A stretch of DNA of 59,804 nt from Alphaproteobacteria bacterium (GTDB taxonomy: Bacteria; Pseudomonadota; Alphaproteobacteria; UBA2966): contig JAGWAU010000018.1 of the NCBI GenBank assembly GCA_021296255.1, positions 1 to 59,804 on the forward strand. The letters run 5' to 3'. Under the pieces are notes generated by a model that ran no database searches, was not told where the DNA came from, and saw only the letters and a program-made list of their open reading frames with translations. Shown in pieces: positions 9,058 through 17,344 of this stretch. Made by a program: the position numbers and the translations under genes. Within the stretch, counting starts at the first letter, position 1; every line of letters begins with the position of its first letter.

Positions 9058-9786
9058 TTACATCAGCGCGCCGGAATTGAGACTGGAGCCGCCGCAGACG
9101 AACAGCGTCTGGCCGGTGATGAACTCGGACTCCGCTTGCATGAAGAAGGCGACCGCGTGGGCGACATCCTCGGGCTTGCCGAATCGTCCCACCGCGAGGC
9201 TCGAGACGCGGGCGTCGCGCTTCTCGCTCCCTGGCGGGTGATTCCTGGTGAACATGGGCGTCTCGATGGGGCCCGGCGCCACGGCGTTGACGGTGATCCC
9301 GTAGGTCCCGAGCTCCAGTGTCCAGGCCCGCGTAAAGCCGATCACGCCTGCCTTGGCCGCCGTGTAAACGGAGCGGTCCTTGAGGATGCCTTGCACCAAC
9401 TCCGAAGAGATATTGACGATACGGCCGAACCCTTGCGCCTTCATCGACGGCAGCACGGCCTGGGCGCACTGGAACGGCGCCGTCATGTTGAGTTGAACGA
9501 AGTCGGCATAGTCCCGGTCCGTAATCTCCCCGAGCGGTATGGGCCGGACCTGCCCCACGTTGTTGACGAGGCCGTTGAACTGGTATCGGTCCGTGACGTC
9601 CTTCAGGAATTCGCTGGTGGCACCGTGATCCCCGAGATCGGCGGCGAGGAAGTCGCCGGGGAAGGTGTCCTCCGGCTCGGACCGGGCCACGCCGACCACG
9701 CGGTGGCCGTCCCGCGCGAGGCGTTCGGCACACGCGCGGCCGATCCCTTTGCTGGCGCCCGTGACAAGGGTCACGCGTTCGTTCAT
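9058..9786 (-). CDS. SDR family oxidoreductase (FabG-like)
   Basis: Classical short-chain dehydrogenase of 242 residues from ATG 9786 (MNERVTLVTGASKGIG). The frame is open further upstream but carries no SDR-like sequence. TGASKGIG is the NAD(P) loop, NNVGQVR corresponds to NNAG, NISSELVQG carries the catalytic Ser, and YTAAK carries Tyr and Lys. The C-terminus FITGQTLFVCGGSSLNSG is the standard closing motif. It is clearly paralogous to the SDR at 10214-10945 (both share NISSELV, YTAAKAG, ELGTYGITVN/ELGPYGITVN, VAPGPxET, MFTRxxPxGSE). It faces the SET gene convergently. Likely a carbonyl/alcohol oxidoreductase of the degradative module. Confidence 0.88.
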   Translation of the reverse strand: MNERVTLVTGASKGIGRACAERLARDGHRVVGVARSEPEDTFPGDFLAADLGDHGATSEFLKDVTDRYQFNGLVNNVGQVRPIPLGEITDRDYADFVQLNMTAPFQCAQAVLPSMKAQGFGRIVNISSELVQGILKDRSVYTAAKAGVIGFTRAWTLELGTYGITVNAVAPGPIETPMFTRNHPPGSEKRDARVSSLAVGRFGKPEDVAHAVAFFMQAESEFITGQTLFVCGGSSLNSGALM

Positions 9787-9893
9787 TCCGTACGTCCCCT
9801 CATGTCTTACACTGCGGACGAAGGCCCGGCGGGCAAGCCTACGGGGTTGCGCGCCGAGGGAGCAATCGCCAAAGGCATGGCCACGAATCGCAG

Positions 9894-10205
9894 ATGCACG
9901 CACCATTGCCAGAGGCCTACAAACGTCCACCCTATCGCCGTTCGTGGACCGAAGCGTGGCTGCGTCTCGGCGCTACGGGGATCCTGATTACGGCCCTCGG
10001 AGTATCCATCCACTTCACGTTGGTGGCGAGCGACATGGTACCCAACGAGGATCCGGATTATTGGCGCCTACGCATCCTCTGGTGGAGCGTCGTCGTGATG
10101 GTCATCGTGGGGCTGCGCGGTCTGGCCTGGGTCTTCGACGCCCTGATCCCCAGCCGCACGCCGTACGGGCGCGCCGCAAGCTATCGGACCGTCCACGATA
10201 TCTAG
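9894..10205 (+). CDS. Small two-helix membrane protein, unknown function
   Basis: Open frame of 103 residues between the two minus-strand SDR genes, on the opposite strand. It has a basic N-terminus, then two strongly hydrophobic segments at about residues 26-45 (LGATGILITALGVSIHFTLV) and 61-82 (RILWWSVVVMVIVGLRGLAWVF), consistent with two transmembrane helices. The tail is short and basic. I recognise no family. No clear Shine-Dalgarno is visible before ATG 9894. The hydrophobic composition makes a chance frame unlikely but does not prove expression. Confidence 0.55.
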   Translation: MHAPLPEAYKRPPYRRSWTEAWLRLGATGILITALGVSIHFTLVASDMVPNEDPDYWRLRILWWSVVVMVIVGLRGLAWVFDALIPSRTPYGRAASYRTVHDI

Positions 10206-10213
10206 GCTTGGCT

Positions 10214-10945
10214 TTAAAGAGGTCCCGTCCCGCCGAGACCCGAACCGCCGTCGACGAACAGGGTCTGGCCGGTCACCCAACTCGTCTCCTCCGACATGAA
10301 GAAGGCGACTGCGTTTGCGATGTCTTCCGGCTCTCCGATGCGGCCTACCGCGATCTTGGCGAGTTTGGCGTTTCGCAGTTCGCTGCCGACCGGGTTGCGC
10401 CGGGTGAACATCTCCGTCTCCACGGGTCCGGGCGCGACGTTGTTCACGGTGATCCCGTAAGGACCCAGTTCATAGGACCACGTGCGGACCACGGCATGGA
10501 GGCCCGCCTTCGCCGCCGTATATCCCGTGCGGTTGAAATGTCCGAGGACGAGCTCGCTCGAAATGTTGACGATGCGGCCGAATCCCTCCTGCTTCATTTG
10601 GGGGACGCAGGCTTGCACGGTCTGTACCGTGCTCGTCAGGTTGATCTGGATCTCGGCGTCAAAGTCGTCGAGGTCATAGTCCTCGACCGGTTGGTGACTG
10701 GCGAAGCCGACGTTGTTGACGATGCCGTTGATGGTGTGCCGGCACGTGAGTCCGGCCAACGCGTGCGATAGAGCCCTGCGATCGGTCAGATCGACCTCCA
10801 GGAGCTCGCCGGGAAAGCTCTCGTCCGTTCTGTTGCGAGCAATGCCGATGATGTTGTGGCCTTGGCGGGACAGGAGCTCCGTGCAGGCGCGGCCGATGCC
10901 GCGCGTGGCGCCGGTGATCAGCGTGGTACGGTCATGGGCAGCCAT
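10214..10945 (-). CDS. SDR family oxidoreductase (paralogue of 9058-9786)
   Basis: Classical SDR of 243 residues from ATG 10945 (MAAHDRTTLITGATRGIG). The cofactor loop TGATRGIG, NNVGF, NISSELVLG (Ser) and YTAAKAG (Tyr, Lys) are intact, as is the C-terminal VTGQTLFVDGGSGLGG. Sequence blocks shared with the SDR at 9058-9786 show a local gene duplication. Between the duplicates lies a small membrane-protein gene on the other strand. It is divergent from the first Rieske oxygenase gene across a 230-base gap likely to hold promoters for both directions. Substrate unknown, probably an alcohol/ketone intermediate. Confidence 0.88.
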   Translation of the reverse strand: MAAHDRTTLITGATRGIGRACTELLSRQGHNIIGIARNRTDESFPGELLEVDLTDRRALSHALAGLTCRHTINGIVNNVGFASHQPVEDYDLDDFDAEIQINLTSTVQTVQACVPQMKQEGFGRIVNISSELVLGHFNRTGYTAAKAGLHAVVRTWSYELGPYGITVNNVAPGPVETEMFTRRNPVGSELRNAKLAKIAVGRIGEPEDIANAVAFFMSEETSWVTGQTLFVDGGSGLGGTGPL

Positions 10946-11175
10946 GCTTCATGCCTTAGTTCGCCGCATCCGGCGGTCCAGACAGGCTGCGTCGGGTGTT
11001 TTCTGACATGAAACTTTTTTTCCTCTCAGGAATATTGACATGTCGGATGCCTGGAGCGAAGGTTGCATAATTTCACGGAAAGAGGTGGCATGACCAGCAG
11101 AGGCCATCCGGTACGCTGGTCGTGCGGACCGGTTGGGCTCCGTACACTGGAAAGAGAGCACGGAGAGGAAAAGGA

Positions 11176-12531
11176 ATGAGCATCGACGTCGAGGTGCCGA
11201 ACGGTAATTTCAGAGGATACGACCTCAACACCCGGTCGTTTCAGGAGCCGGACGACGAACTGACGAAGATCGGTCCGGGCACCCCCTGCGGGGAGTATCT
11301 GCGGCGCTATTGGCACCCCATCGCCATGACCGAACAGATCGACGAGTTCCCGCTCCGAATCAGGCGGTTCGGGGAGGATCTGGTCCTCTTTCGCGACAAG
11401 TCTGGCCAGTACGGCTGCCTTCATCTCCATTGCAGTCACCGCAACACGTCGCTGGAATTCGGCATCATCGAGCGGAAGGGGATCCGCTGCTGCTATCACG
11501 GTTGGCTCTACGACGTCGACGGCACCATCCTGGAGACGCCTGGCGAACCCGCGGACAGCAAGATCAAGGACCGCGTCGCTCACGGCGCATATCCGACGAT
11601 CGAATACCGGGGTTTGGTGTTCACCTACTTTGGTCCTCCGGACGAGATGCCGACGTTCCCGTTCCTTGATCACATGGATCTCGGCCCCGGGGACGAGATG
11701 GTGCCGTTCCTCATTCCCAATCCGTGCAATTGGCTTCAGACCTACGAGAATTCGTTCGATCCTCACCATACCGTTCATCTGCATACGCGCGTGTCGGGCG
11801 CCCAGTTCACGGACGAGTTCGCCGTACATCCGGAGTTCGAGATCTTCGAACGCCCCTACGGCTATTTCTACACCAACGCCCGCCGGGTCGAGGACAAGGT
11901 ATGGATTCGGTTCCATGACCACCTGCCGCCCAACTTCTCGCAGAACGGCAGCATGTTTCCGGACGCCAAGAGGAACGCCTATTTCCTCAAGGCGGGCCTG
12001 ACCCGGTGGGTGGTGCCGGTCGACGACGAGAACAACATCACCATCGCGTGGCGACACTTCATCGACGGTTACGATCCCTTCGGACTCGCCGACAAGTCGA
12101 AGTGTGGATACAACTCCGTCGATTTCTATGGCCAGACCGACGAGCTGTCTTACGAGGAACGACAGCGGAAGCCCGGCGACTACGAGGCCTGGGTGGGGCA
12201 GGGCGCCGTCAGTATCCACAAGGCGGAGAACCTCGGCGAGACCGACAAAGGCGTCGCCATGGCGCGGCGCCATCACCGGGAACAGATCCGGGCCCTGCAG
12301 AAGGGTGAACGACTGCCGCAACCGACCGATCTCGGCCTGCCGGTGCCTCTCTACGGCGGCGACTCGGTGTTGACCATCCCCAGGAGCAACGAGGACGACC
12401 GCAAGACGGTCCGCGAAGTCTGCCATCGCGTGGCTGCGATCTACATGGAAGGCGACAAATACGCGGGCGACGATCGCGAGGAGTTCATCGTCAGGAGTTT
12501 GAAGAATCTCGAAGAGACTTGGCGGGACTAG
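11176..12531 (+). CDS. Rieske 2Fe-2S aromatic ring-hydroxylating oxygenase, alpha subunit (copy 1)
   Basis: A 451-residue terminal oxygenase component. ATG 11176 (MSIDVEVPNG) follows a purine-rich GAGGAAAAGGA site and is preferred over an upstream start at 11122. The Rieske cluster ligands are Cys86-x-His88 and Cys105-xx-His108 (CSHRN...CCYHGW). The mononuclear iron site is the NW(x)nDxxHxxxxH motif with Asp195, His198 and His203 (ENSFDPHHTVHLH). The TPCGEYLRRYWHPIA opening places it near the phthalate-dioxygenase/O-demethylase-like class of homo-oligomeric oxygenases. No ferredoxin reductase gene is in the window, so electrons must come from elsewhere. Paralogous to 13584-14972. Confidence 0.93.
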   Translation: MSIDVEVPNGNFRGYDLNTRSFQEPDDELTKIGPGTPCGEYLRRYWHPIAMTEQIDEFPLRIRRFGEDLVLFRDKSGQYGCLHLHCSHRNTSLEFGIIERKGIRCCYHGWLYDVDGTILETPGEPADSKIKDRVAHGAYPTIEYRGLVFTYFGPPDEMPTFPFLDHMDLGPGDEMVPFLIPNPCNWLQTYENSFDPHHTVHLHTRVSGAQFTDEFAVHPEFEIFERPYGYFYTNARRVEDKVWIRFHDHLPPNFSQNGSMFPDAKRNAYFLKAGLTRWVVPVDDENNITIAWRHFIDGYDPFGLADKSKCGYNSVDFYGQTDELSYEERQRKPGDYEAWVGQGAVSIHKAENLGETDKGVAMARRHHREQIRALQKGERLPQPTDLGLPVPLYGGDSVLTIPRSNEDDRKTVREVCHRVAAIYMEGDKYAGDDREEFIVRSLKNLEETWRD

Positions 12532-12589
12532 CCGAGACTAGCCGGGATGAGGCTCCCGCGTCGCGCCGCCCCGACCGGAGCCCGCCGTT

Positions 12590-13342
12590 CTAGGCGGCGC
12601 GCTTTCGGGGACGCGGCGAGACCCGTTGCGGCCGGGTGTTCCTCTCCGGCTGAACAATCAGCGGAAAGTCGTCGATCGGACGCTGGGCGAATTTCGCTTC
12701 CGCCTTCTCGATGTCTATCTTGTGACCGACGACATGGCGCTCGTTGCCGCCGACCGTGGGATCGATCGCGTTCCGCCCCTTGCGTTGCCGGGTATCCGGC
12801 TCGAACGTCTCCGGCTCGAGCCCGTGGACGTTGAAGTTGAGGAATACGGTGGGCTCGGTTTCCGCGGCGAACCAATGGACGTTGCGGTGGAATTCGGAGG
12901 TCTGCATCGTGTCGCCGACTTCGTGCACGCCGTCGAATACCGGCATCAACAACACCGAGTCGTCGGTGATTCGCGCCAGCCGCTCGTATTCCCGTGCCCG
13001 CATGCGGCCGGCCATCACCAGCTGCGTGGAAACGTGGTTGAAATGATAGTGCGGCGGATGGGCCGTGTCGGTCTCCAGGTAGATGAGCTGCAGAGTGAAG
13101 TCCCGGGTCTTCTTGATCTCCCGCCAGAGGATACGGTCGCGCCGGTTGGCGAGGCAGTCCTCGATATGGGGGCCGAGCCGGGTCCACAGGTCGGCCCCGC
13201 GGTATGTGCGCAGCACCTCCCTTTGGAACTGCGGAACCGTAAGCTCGCGCCGGCCGAGGCGGGTGATCAGCCCACGGATCGCCTTCACGGTGGGCGAACG
13301 CCATTCGGACACATCCGTTCTGAAACCGGCCATGCGGTTCAC
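12590..13342 (-). CDS. Conserved hypothetical protein, possibly cupin-like
   Basis: A 250-residue protein between the two Rieske oxygenase genes, on the opposite strand; ATG 13342, with a second ATG at 13333. The only suggestive features are a His-rich segment HPPHYHFNHVSTQL (about 96-109) followed by EFHRNVHWFAAETEPTVFLNFNVHG (two blocks, EFHRNVHW and VFLNFNVHG). These resemble the metal-binding strands of cupins such as cysteine-dioxygenase-like enzymes. The C-terminus is basic and low-complexity. The competing reading frames here on both strands are less protein-like. I do not recognise a named family. Its position suggests a role, catalytic or structural, linked to the oxygenases. Confidence 0.65.
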   Translation of the reverse strand: MNRMAGFRTDVSEWRSPTVKAIRGLITRLGRRELTVPQFQREVLRTYRGADLWTRLGPHIEDCLANRRDRILWREIKKTRDFTLQLIYLETDTAHPPHYHFNHVSTQLVMAGRMRAREYERLARITDDSVLLMPVFDGVHEVGDTMQTSEFHRNVHWFAAETEPTVFLNFNVHGLEPETFEPDTRQRKGRNAIDPTVGGNERHVVGHKIDIEKAEAKFAQRPIDDFPLIVQPERNTRPQRVSPRPRKRAA

Positions 13343-13507
13343 TCCGATCAGTTCATTTCCGCAAGGATATCACGAGAGCCCCGATGTCCCGACTCCTTGG
13401 TTTTCCCTCAAGAAGACCCTGTTGACACACCCGGCAAGACGATCTCGACGGCACATGTTACGGACCCGGTATCCCGGACGCGAGTGGTCACCGGGTGATC
13501 GGCCGGC

Positions 13508-13515
13508 TATATAGT
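13508..13515 (+). promoter_or_regulatory. Possible -10 element upstream of the second Rieske oxygenase gene
   Basis: TATATAGT lies about 70 bases before ATG 13584 in an otherwise GC-rich stretch. No convincing -35 hexamer was found at the right distance, so this is only a candidate. Confidence 0.2.
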
Positions 13516-13583
13516 GTCGCGGAGCGGTCGCGCACGCCGGGGCAGGGGCGCGGCGGTGCGGGAGACGAGCAGGAGGCGTTCCA

Positions 13584-14972
13584 ATGACGATTCGGGTTCA
13601 AGAGCCGTCCGGCGACTATCGGGGATACGACAAGACCGGTGTCATCTCCCTTCCGCCCGAGGATCTGCTGCACCGCGTGGGGCCCGGCACTCCCTGCGGA
13701 GAATACCTGCGCCGTTTCTGGCATCCCGTTTTCCTCGGCTCGATGCTCAAGGATCTGCCCGTACGCATTCGCCGCCTGGGTGAGGACCTCGTCATCTTCC
13801 GGGACGGCTCGGGCCGCCTCGGTCTCGTGCACGCCAACTGCAGCCACCGCAACACGTCCCTCGAATACGGCATCATCGAAGAAAAGGGCATTCGCTGCTG
13901 CTATCACGGTTGGCATTACGACGTGGACGGCACGATCCTCGAGACGCCGGGTGAGCCCGACGCCAGCAGGATCAAGGAACGAGTCGCCCATGGCGCCTAT
14001 CCCGTCGTGGAGGTGGAAGGCTTGATCTTCGCCTACATGGGACCCGTCGAGAAGATTCCGCCGTTTCCCCTGTTCGACACCATGAGCCTTCCCGGCGACG
14101 AGATGGTGCCGGCGATGATTCCCAATCCCTGCAATTGGCAGCAGATCGCCGAAAACTCCATCGATCCCTATCACGTGGTGTTCCTGCACTCCCGCGTGAG
14201 CGGGGTCCAGTTCCAGAACGAATTCCAGTTGATGCCGGTGTTCGACTACTTCGAGCGTCCCAACGGGGTTTTCTATACCAGCGCCCGCCGTGTCGACGAC
14301 AAGGTCTGGATTCGCGTGCACGATCACCTGATCCCCAACTTCTCCCAAAACGGCGGGATGTTTACGCAGGGCGATCAGGAAGAGCTCTATTTCGCCCGGG
14401 CGGGTCTGACCCGGTGGATCGTGCCCGTGGACGACGAGAATTCCCTCTACGTCGCTTACCGTCATTTCAACGAGGAAACGGACCCGCTCGGACTCGGCGA
14501 CAAGGACAAGGTCGGCTGGAACTCGATCGATTTCTATGGTCAGACCGGGGAGCGGACCTACGAAGAAGCGCAGACGGGCCCAAGCGACTACGAGGCCTGG
14601 GTCGGGCAGGGAGCCATCACCGTCCACGACCGTGAGAATCTCGGGCACACGGACCAGGGCGTCTCGATGTACCGGCAACGGCTGCGCAACGCCATCCAGC
14701 GGCTGCAGGCGGGAGAGGAGCCCATGCAGCCGTCCGATCTCGGCTTGCCCATCCCGACCTATGCGGGGGATACCATCCTTCGGATACCCAAAAGCAACAC
14801 GGATGATCGCGCGCTGCGGTCCGAGATTTCCAGGAAGGTGGCCGAGATTTTCCGCAGCGGCGACGAACTCGTGGGCGAGGAACGTCGCCAGCACATCAAG
14901 CGACGGCTCCGCGATCTGGACGATCGTCGTGGCGGGGATAGGGGCCGGACCTGGGACCAGACCACGCAATGA
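13584..14972 (+). CDS. Rieske 2Fe-2S aromatic ring-hydroxylating oxygenase, alpha subunit (copy 2)
   Basis: A 462-residue paralogue of the oxygenase at 11176-12531, collinear through the whole Rieske domain: Cys86, His88, Cys105, His108 occupy the same numbering. The iron site is Asp194, His197, His202 (ENSIDPYHVVFLH). Blocks such as PGTPCGEYLRR, NTSLEYGIIEEKGIRCCYHGW and SRVSGVQF are almost identical in the pair. Divergence in the C-terminal pocket region suggests different substrates or successive steps. It overlaps the next small gene by four bases (ATGA at 14969). Predicted reaction: O2- and Fe-dependent hydroxylation or demethylation. No partner reductase is visible. Confidence 0.93.
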   Translation: MTIRVQEPSGDYRGYDKTGVISLPPEDLLHRVGPGTPCGEYLRRFWHPVFLGSMLKDLPVRIRRLGEDLVIFRDGSGRLGLVHANCSHRNTSLEYGIIEEKGIRCCYHGWHYDVDGTILETPGEPDASRIKERVAHGAYPVVEVEGLIFAYMGPVEKIPPFPLFDTMSLPGDEMVPAMIPNPCNWQQIAENSIDPYHVVFLHSRVSGVQFQNEFQLMPVFDYFERPNGVFYTSARRVDDKVWIRVHDHLIPNFSQNGGMFTQGDQEELYFARAGLTRWIVPVDDENSLYVAYRHFNEETDPLGLGDKDKVGWNSIDFYGQTGERTYEEAQTGPSDYEAWVGQGAITVHDRENLGHTDQGVSMYRQRLRNAIQRLQAGEEPMQPSDLGLPIPTYAGDTILRIPKSNTDDRALRSEISRKVAEIFRSGDELVGEERRQHIKRRLRDLDDRRGGDRGRTWDQTTQ

Positions 14973-15157
14973 AAGAGGCTGACATGATCGACAGGTACAG
15001 CAAGATCGTCCTGACGGTGATTGCGGCGGCGCTGTGCGCGTTGGTGCTCCAAAACGCTACGACCCCCGCGGAGGCCGTGGGACGAGACTGTGGGGAGAGA
15101 TTCGATCCCTGCTACGTCAAAGTACAGGGGAGTGTAAGTGTCAAGCCCTTGGACTAG
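14969..15157 (+). CDS. Small exported or membrane-anchored protein, unknown function
   Basis: A 62-residue product whose ATG overlaps the Rieske oxygenase stop (ATGA), so translational coupling is likely; an alternative ATG lies at 14984. Sequence: a short polar start, a hydrophobic segment SKIVLTVIAAALCALVLQN (about 11-29) and a small Cys-containing tail (GRDCGERFDPCYVKV), resembling a signal peptide or anchor followed by a mini-domain. Similar tiny SKIVLTVIAAAL-type proteins occur beside unrelated alphaproteobacterial genes, from memory. The two Cys could form a disulfide. Function unknown. Confidence 0.6.
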   Translation: MKEADMIDRYSKIVLTVIAAALCALVLQNATTPAEAVGRDCGERFDPCYVKVQGSVSVKPLD

Positions 15158-15460
15158 GAAATTCCGTTTCGTTTTGATGCGAGGAAGCGCCCGCTTGCGT
15201 TGCGAAACAGGAGGAATAGAATTGCGCCGCGTTCGGTTTCGGGGCCCGGTCGCTGATCAAATCGTGCTTGGCGCGGACAAACCCGCGCCAGTACAATTGG
15301 GAAACGATTCGGGTGGCCTTGCGCCGGGCCGCCCCGATCACGAGCGGCGCACGAAGGGAGGTTGGACCGGGATCTCCGCGGGGCGGCGGGCGGTCGACAC
15401 GGACATCATCGTCTCTGACGACACGGAGCCGGGCATCCGCGGGAATACGGGCAAGGACGT
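15158..15460 (+). other. Non-coding stretch before the ABC importer operon
   Basis: About 300 bases without a gene I can defend. A frame ending at 15464 (80 residues if started at the TTG near 15222 behind AGGAGGAATAGA) is open and has a good ribosome-binding-like site, but its product is Arg/Gly-rich and resembles no family. The segment may carry the promoter of the transporter genes, although no clear -35/-10 pair is seen. Confidence 0.3.
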
Positions 15461-16315
15461 ATGAAGGCTCGCTGGGACCTCATACTCGTACCGTCGTTCG
15501 TCCTGAGCTTCGTGCTCATGGCGGCGTCTCAGATTATCTTCCTGCGCGCGAGCTTCTACAAGGACCTGGGGTTGGGGCGCCAGGGCGAGGACATCATCTT
15601 CACCAACTACGGCCGGTTCTTCACGGACGAGTTCTATCTCAGCGTGCTCTGGCTGACGATTCAGGTGTCGTTCCTGGCCATGCTGTTTACCCTGGTGTTC
15701 GGCTTTCCGGTCGCCTACATGATCGCGCGGCTGCGCTCCCGCTGGGCGATGGTTCTCCTGGCGGGGATCGTGATCTCGACCTTCATCACGATCGTGATCA
15801 AGGTGTTCGGCATCTACATCATGTTCTCGGCCAGCGGCATCGTGAATCAGACGTTGATGGGGCTCGGCATTCTCGACAAGCCGTGGACGGTGATCGGCAA
15901 CGACGCCGGCGTGGTGGTCGGCCTCATGCATTTCACGCTGGGGTTCGGCGTGCTCGTCCTGTACAGCGTCGTGCAGACCATACCGCGGTCCCTGGAGGAG
16001 GCCGCCCAGATCCACGGTTCCAATCGCTGGCGGGTGTGGACCCGCGTGATCATTCCGTTGAGCCTGCCCGGGGTCACGGTTTCCGCCCTGATGATCTTCA
16101 ACATGTGCATGGGCGCCTTTACCTCGGCCGCCCTGCTCGGCGGCGGGCGCGTCTTCACGCTGCCGGTGCTGATCCAGCGCGTGGTGATCATGGAGGTGAA
16201 GTACTCCATGGGGGGAACGTTGGCGGCCGTCCTGTTGATCTCCGTGCTGCTGATCAATCTGCTTTCGATCTATCTGATGACGCGCATGCGCAAGCAAAGG
16301 CTGGTGATCACATGA
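15461..16315 (+). CDS. ABC transporter permease, spermidine/putrescine (PotB) type
   Basis: Inner-membrane permease of 284 residues with about six hydrophobic segments, starting at ATG 15461 (MKARWDLILVPSFVLSF). The EAA loop contacting the ATPase is visible as EEAAQIHGSNRWRVWTRVIIPLSLPG (EEAAQIHGS ... IPLSLPG) near residues 181-206, typical of the PotB/CysTW-like type I importer family. Its stop overlaps the ATG of the second permease (16312), so the two are translationally coupled. Together with the following permease, binding protein and ATPase it forms a complete importer, placed inside the degradative cluster. Probable role: uptake of the module's substrate. Confidence 0.9.
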   Translation: MKARWDLILVPSFVLSFVLMAASQIIFLRASFYKDLGLGRQGEDIIFTNYGRFFTDEFYLSVLWLTIQVSFLAMLFTLVFGFPVAYMIARLRSRWAMVLLAGIVISTFITIVIKVFGIYIMFSASGIVNQTLMGLGILDKPWTVIGNDAGVVVGLMHFTLGFGVLVLYSVVQTIPRSLEEAAQIHGSNRWRVWTRVIIPLSLPGVTVSALMIFNMCMGAFTSAALLGGGRVFTLPVLIQRVVIMEVKYSMGGTLAAVLLISVLLINLLSIYLMTRMRKQRLVIT

Positions 16316-17211
16316 CGGCTTCGACACCGCTGGCGACCACGGCCTCGAACGGCACCCGACCGCAGCCCCAGCGGCAGCCCGGGTTCCATTTCCCGCTCGC
16401 CAAGGTTTCGTTCTACGGATTCTGCAGTCTCTCGTATATCTTCCTTCTGTCGCCTCTGGTCGTCGTCGTCGGCGCGTCCCTTCACCGGGGGTCGCGTTAC
16501 ACGGTGGTCAAATTCCCGCCGGAAGAGCTCTCGCTCTATTGGTACACGCAGATCCCGGACGCTCACTGGGAAGCTCTGACGTTGAGCTTCAGCCTGGCAT
16601 TCATGGCGTCCATTCTGGCTTGCATCGTCGGCATACCCGCCGCGCTGGGCCTGGTTCGGAGCAACATTCCCGTCAAGGGCCTGTTCTCCTCGATCTTCCG
16701 GGCGCCCCTGCAGATTCCGTCGATCGTCACCGGCGTTGCCTTCCTGCAAATGTACTATCTGTTCGGCGACCTCACGGGCATCTACGTGAACGGCACCTTT
16801 GCCGGCTTGCTGCTGGGACACCTGTTCGTCGGCATCCCCTATGTCGTGGGGACCGTCGGTGCGGTTCTGCAGCGTTTCGATACACGCCTTGAGGAGGCGG
16901 CGCTGAGTCTCGGGGCCGGCCGTATCACCACGTTCCGCCGCGTGACGCTTCCCGTCATCATGCCGGGCGTGTACGCTGGCGGGCTCTATGCCTTCATGGT
17001 CTCTTTCGGCGACGTGCCGATATCGATCTTCCTGTCGGCGCCCGGGTTCGTCACCTTCCCGGTCGAGCTCTTCTATGGAATGGAGAATGACTTCAACCCG
17101 TCCGTGCTCGCCTCGTCGACGCTCGTCATCCTGTTTTCGCTCGGCCTGCTGCTGCTCATGCAGCGCATCGTCGGGCTCGAGAATCTGTTGCGCTCCGGTG
17201 GTGGCTCGTGA
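16312..17211 (+). CDS. ABC transporter permease, spermidine/putrescine (PotC) type
   Basis: Second permease, 299 residues from ATG 16312 (MTASTPLATTASNG). The frame is open far upstream, but that part lies inside the first permease gene and is not protein-like. About six transmembrane segments are seen. The EAA motif is EEAALSLGAGRITTFRRVTLPVIMPG, read as EEAALSLGAG ... LPVIMPG around residues 194-219. The N-terminal 25 residues are Thr/Pro/Gln-rich and cytoplasmic. A 133-base gap containing a stem-loop follows before the binding-protein gene. Heterodimeric partner of the 15461 permease. Confidence 0.9.
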   Translation: MTASTPLATTASNGTRPQPQRQPGFHFPLAKVSFYGFCSLSYIFLLSPLVVVVGASLHRGSRYTVVKFPPEELSLYWYTQIPDAHWEALTLSFSLAFMASILACIVGIPAALGLVRSNIPVKGLFSSIFRAPLQIPSIVTGVAFLQMYYLFGDLTGIYVNGTFAGLLLGHLFVGIPYVVGTVGAVLQRFDTRLEEAALSLGAGRITTFRRVTLPVIMPGVYAGGLYAFMVSFGDVPISIFLSAPGFVTFPVELFYGMENDFNPSVLASSTLVILFSLGLLLLMQRIVGLENLLRSGGGS

Positions 17212-17283
17212 GGTCTGCGCCGCGGCGCAAACTGCAAGGCGGAGCCAGGCTCGTGCGGCCTCGCCGGTACGCGGTGCGTGGTA

Positions 17284-17300
17284 GGAAGGGCAAGCCTTCC
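17284..17300 (+). other. Stem-loop between permease and binding-protein genes
   Basis: GGAAGG (17284-17289) pairs with CCTTCC (17295-17300) around a 5-base loop. There is no U-tract, so it is not a classical terminator. In importer operons such hairpins often stabilise or segment mRNA so that the binding protein is made in excess; that is an inference here. Confidence 0.3.
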
Positions 17301-17344
17301 GCGAGTACGAGAGCAAACCCATGATTGGGGAGGAGGAAGTTTAC

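Noticed and set aside
11034-11071. TTGACA plus CATAAT as a promoter before the first Rieske gene
   Set aside because: The spacing is about 25 bases, too long for a sigma-70 promoter.
12528-13304. Alternative minus-strand frame under the 12590-13342 gene
   Set aside because: It is Arg/Pro/Gly-rich, typical of a high-GC shadow frame.
15268-16311. Very long open frame through the first permease into the second
   Set aside because: The first 348 codons are an out-of-phase shadow of the PotB-like gene; the permease starts at ATG 16312.
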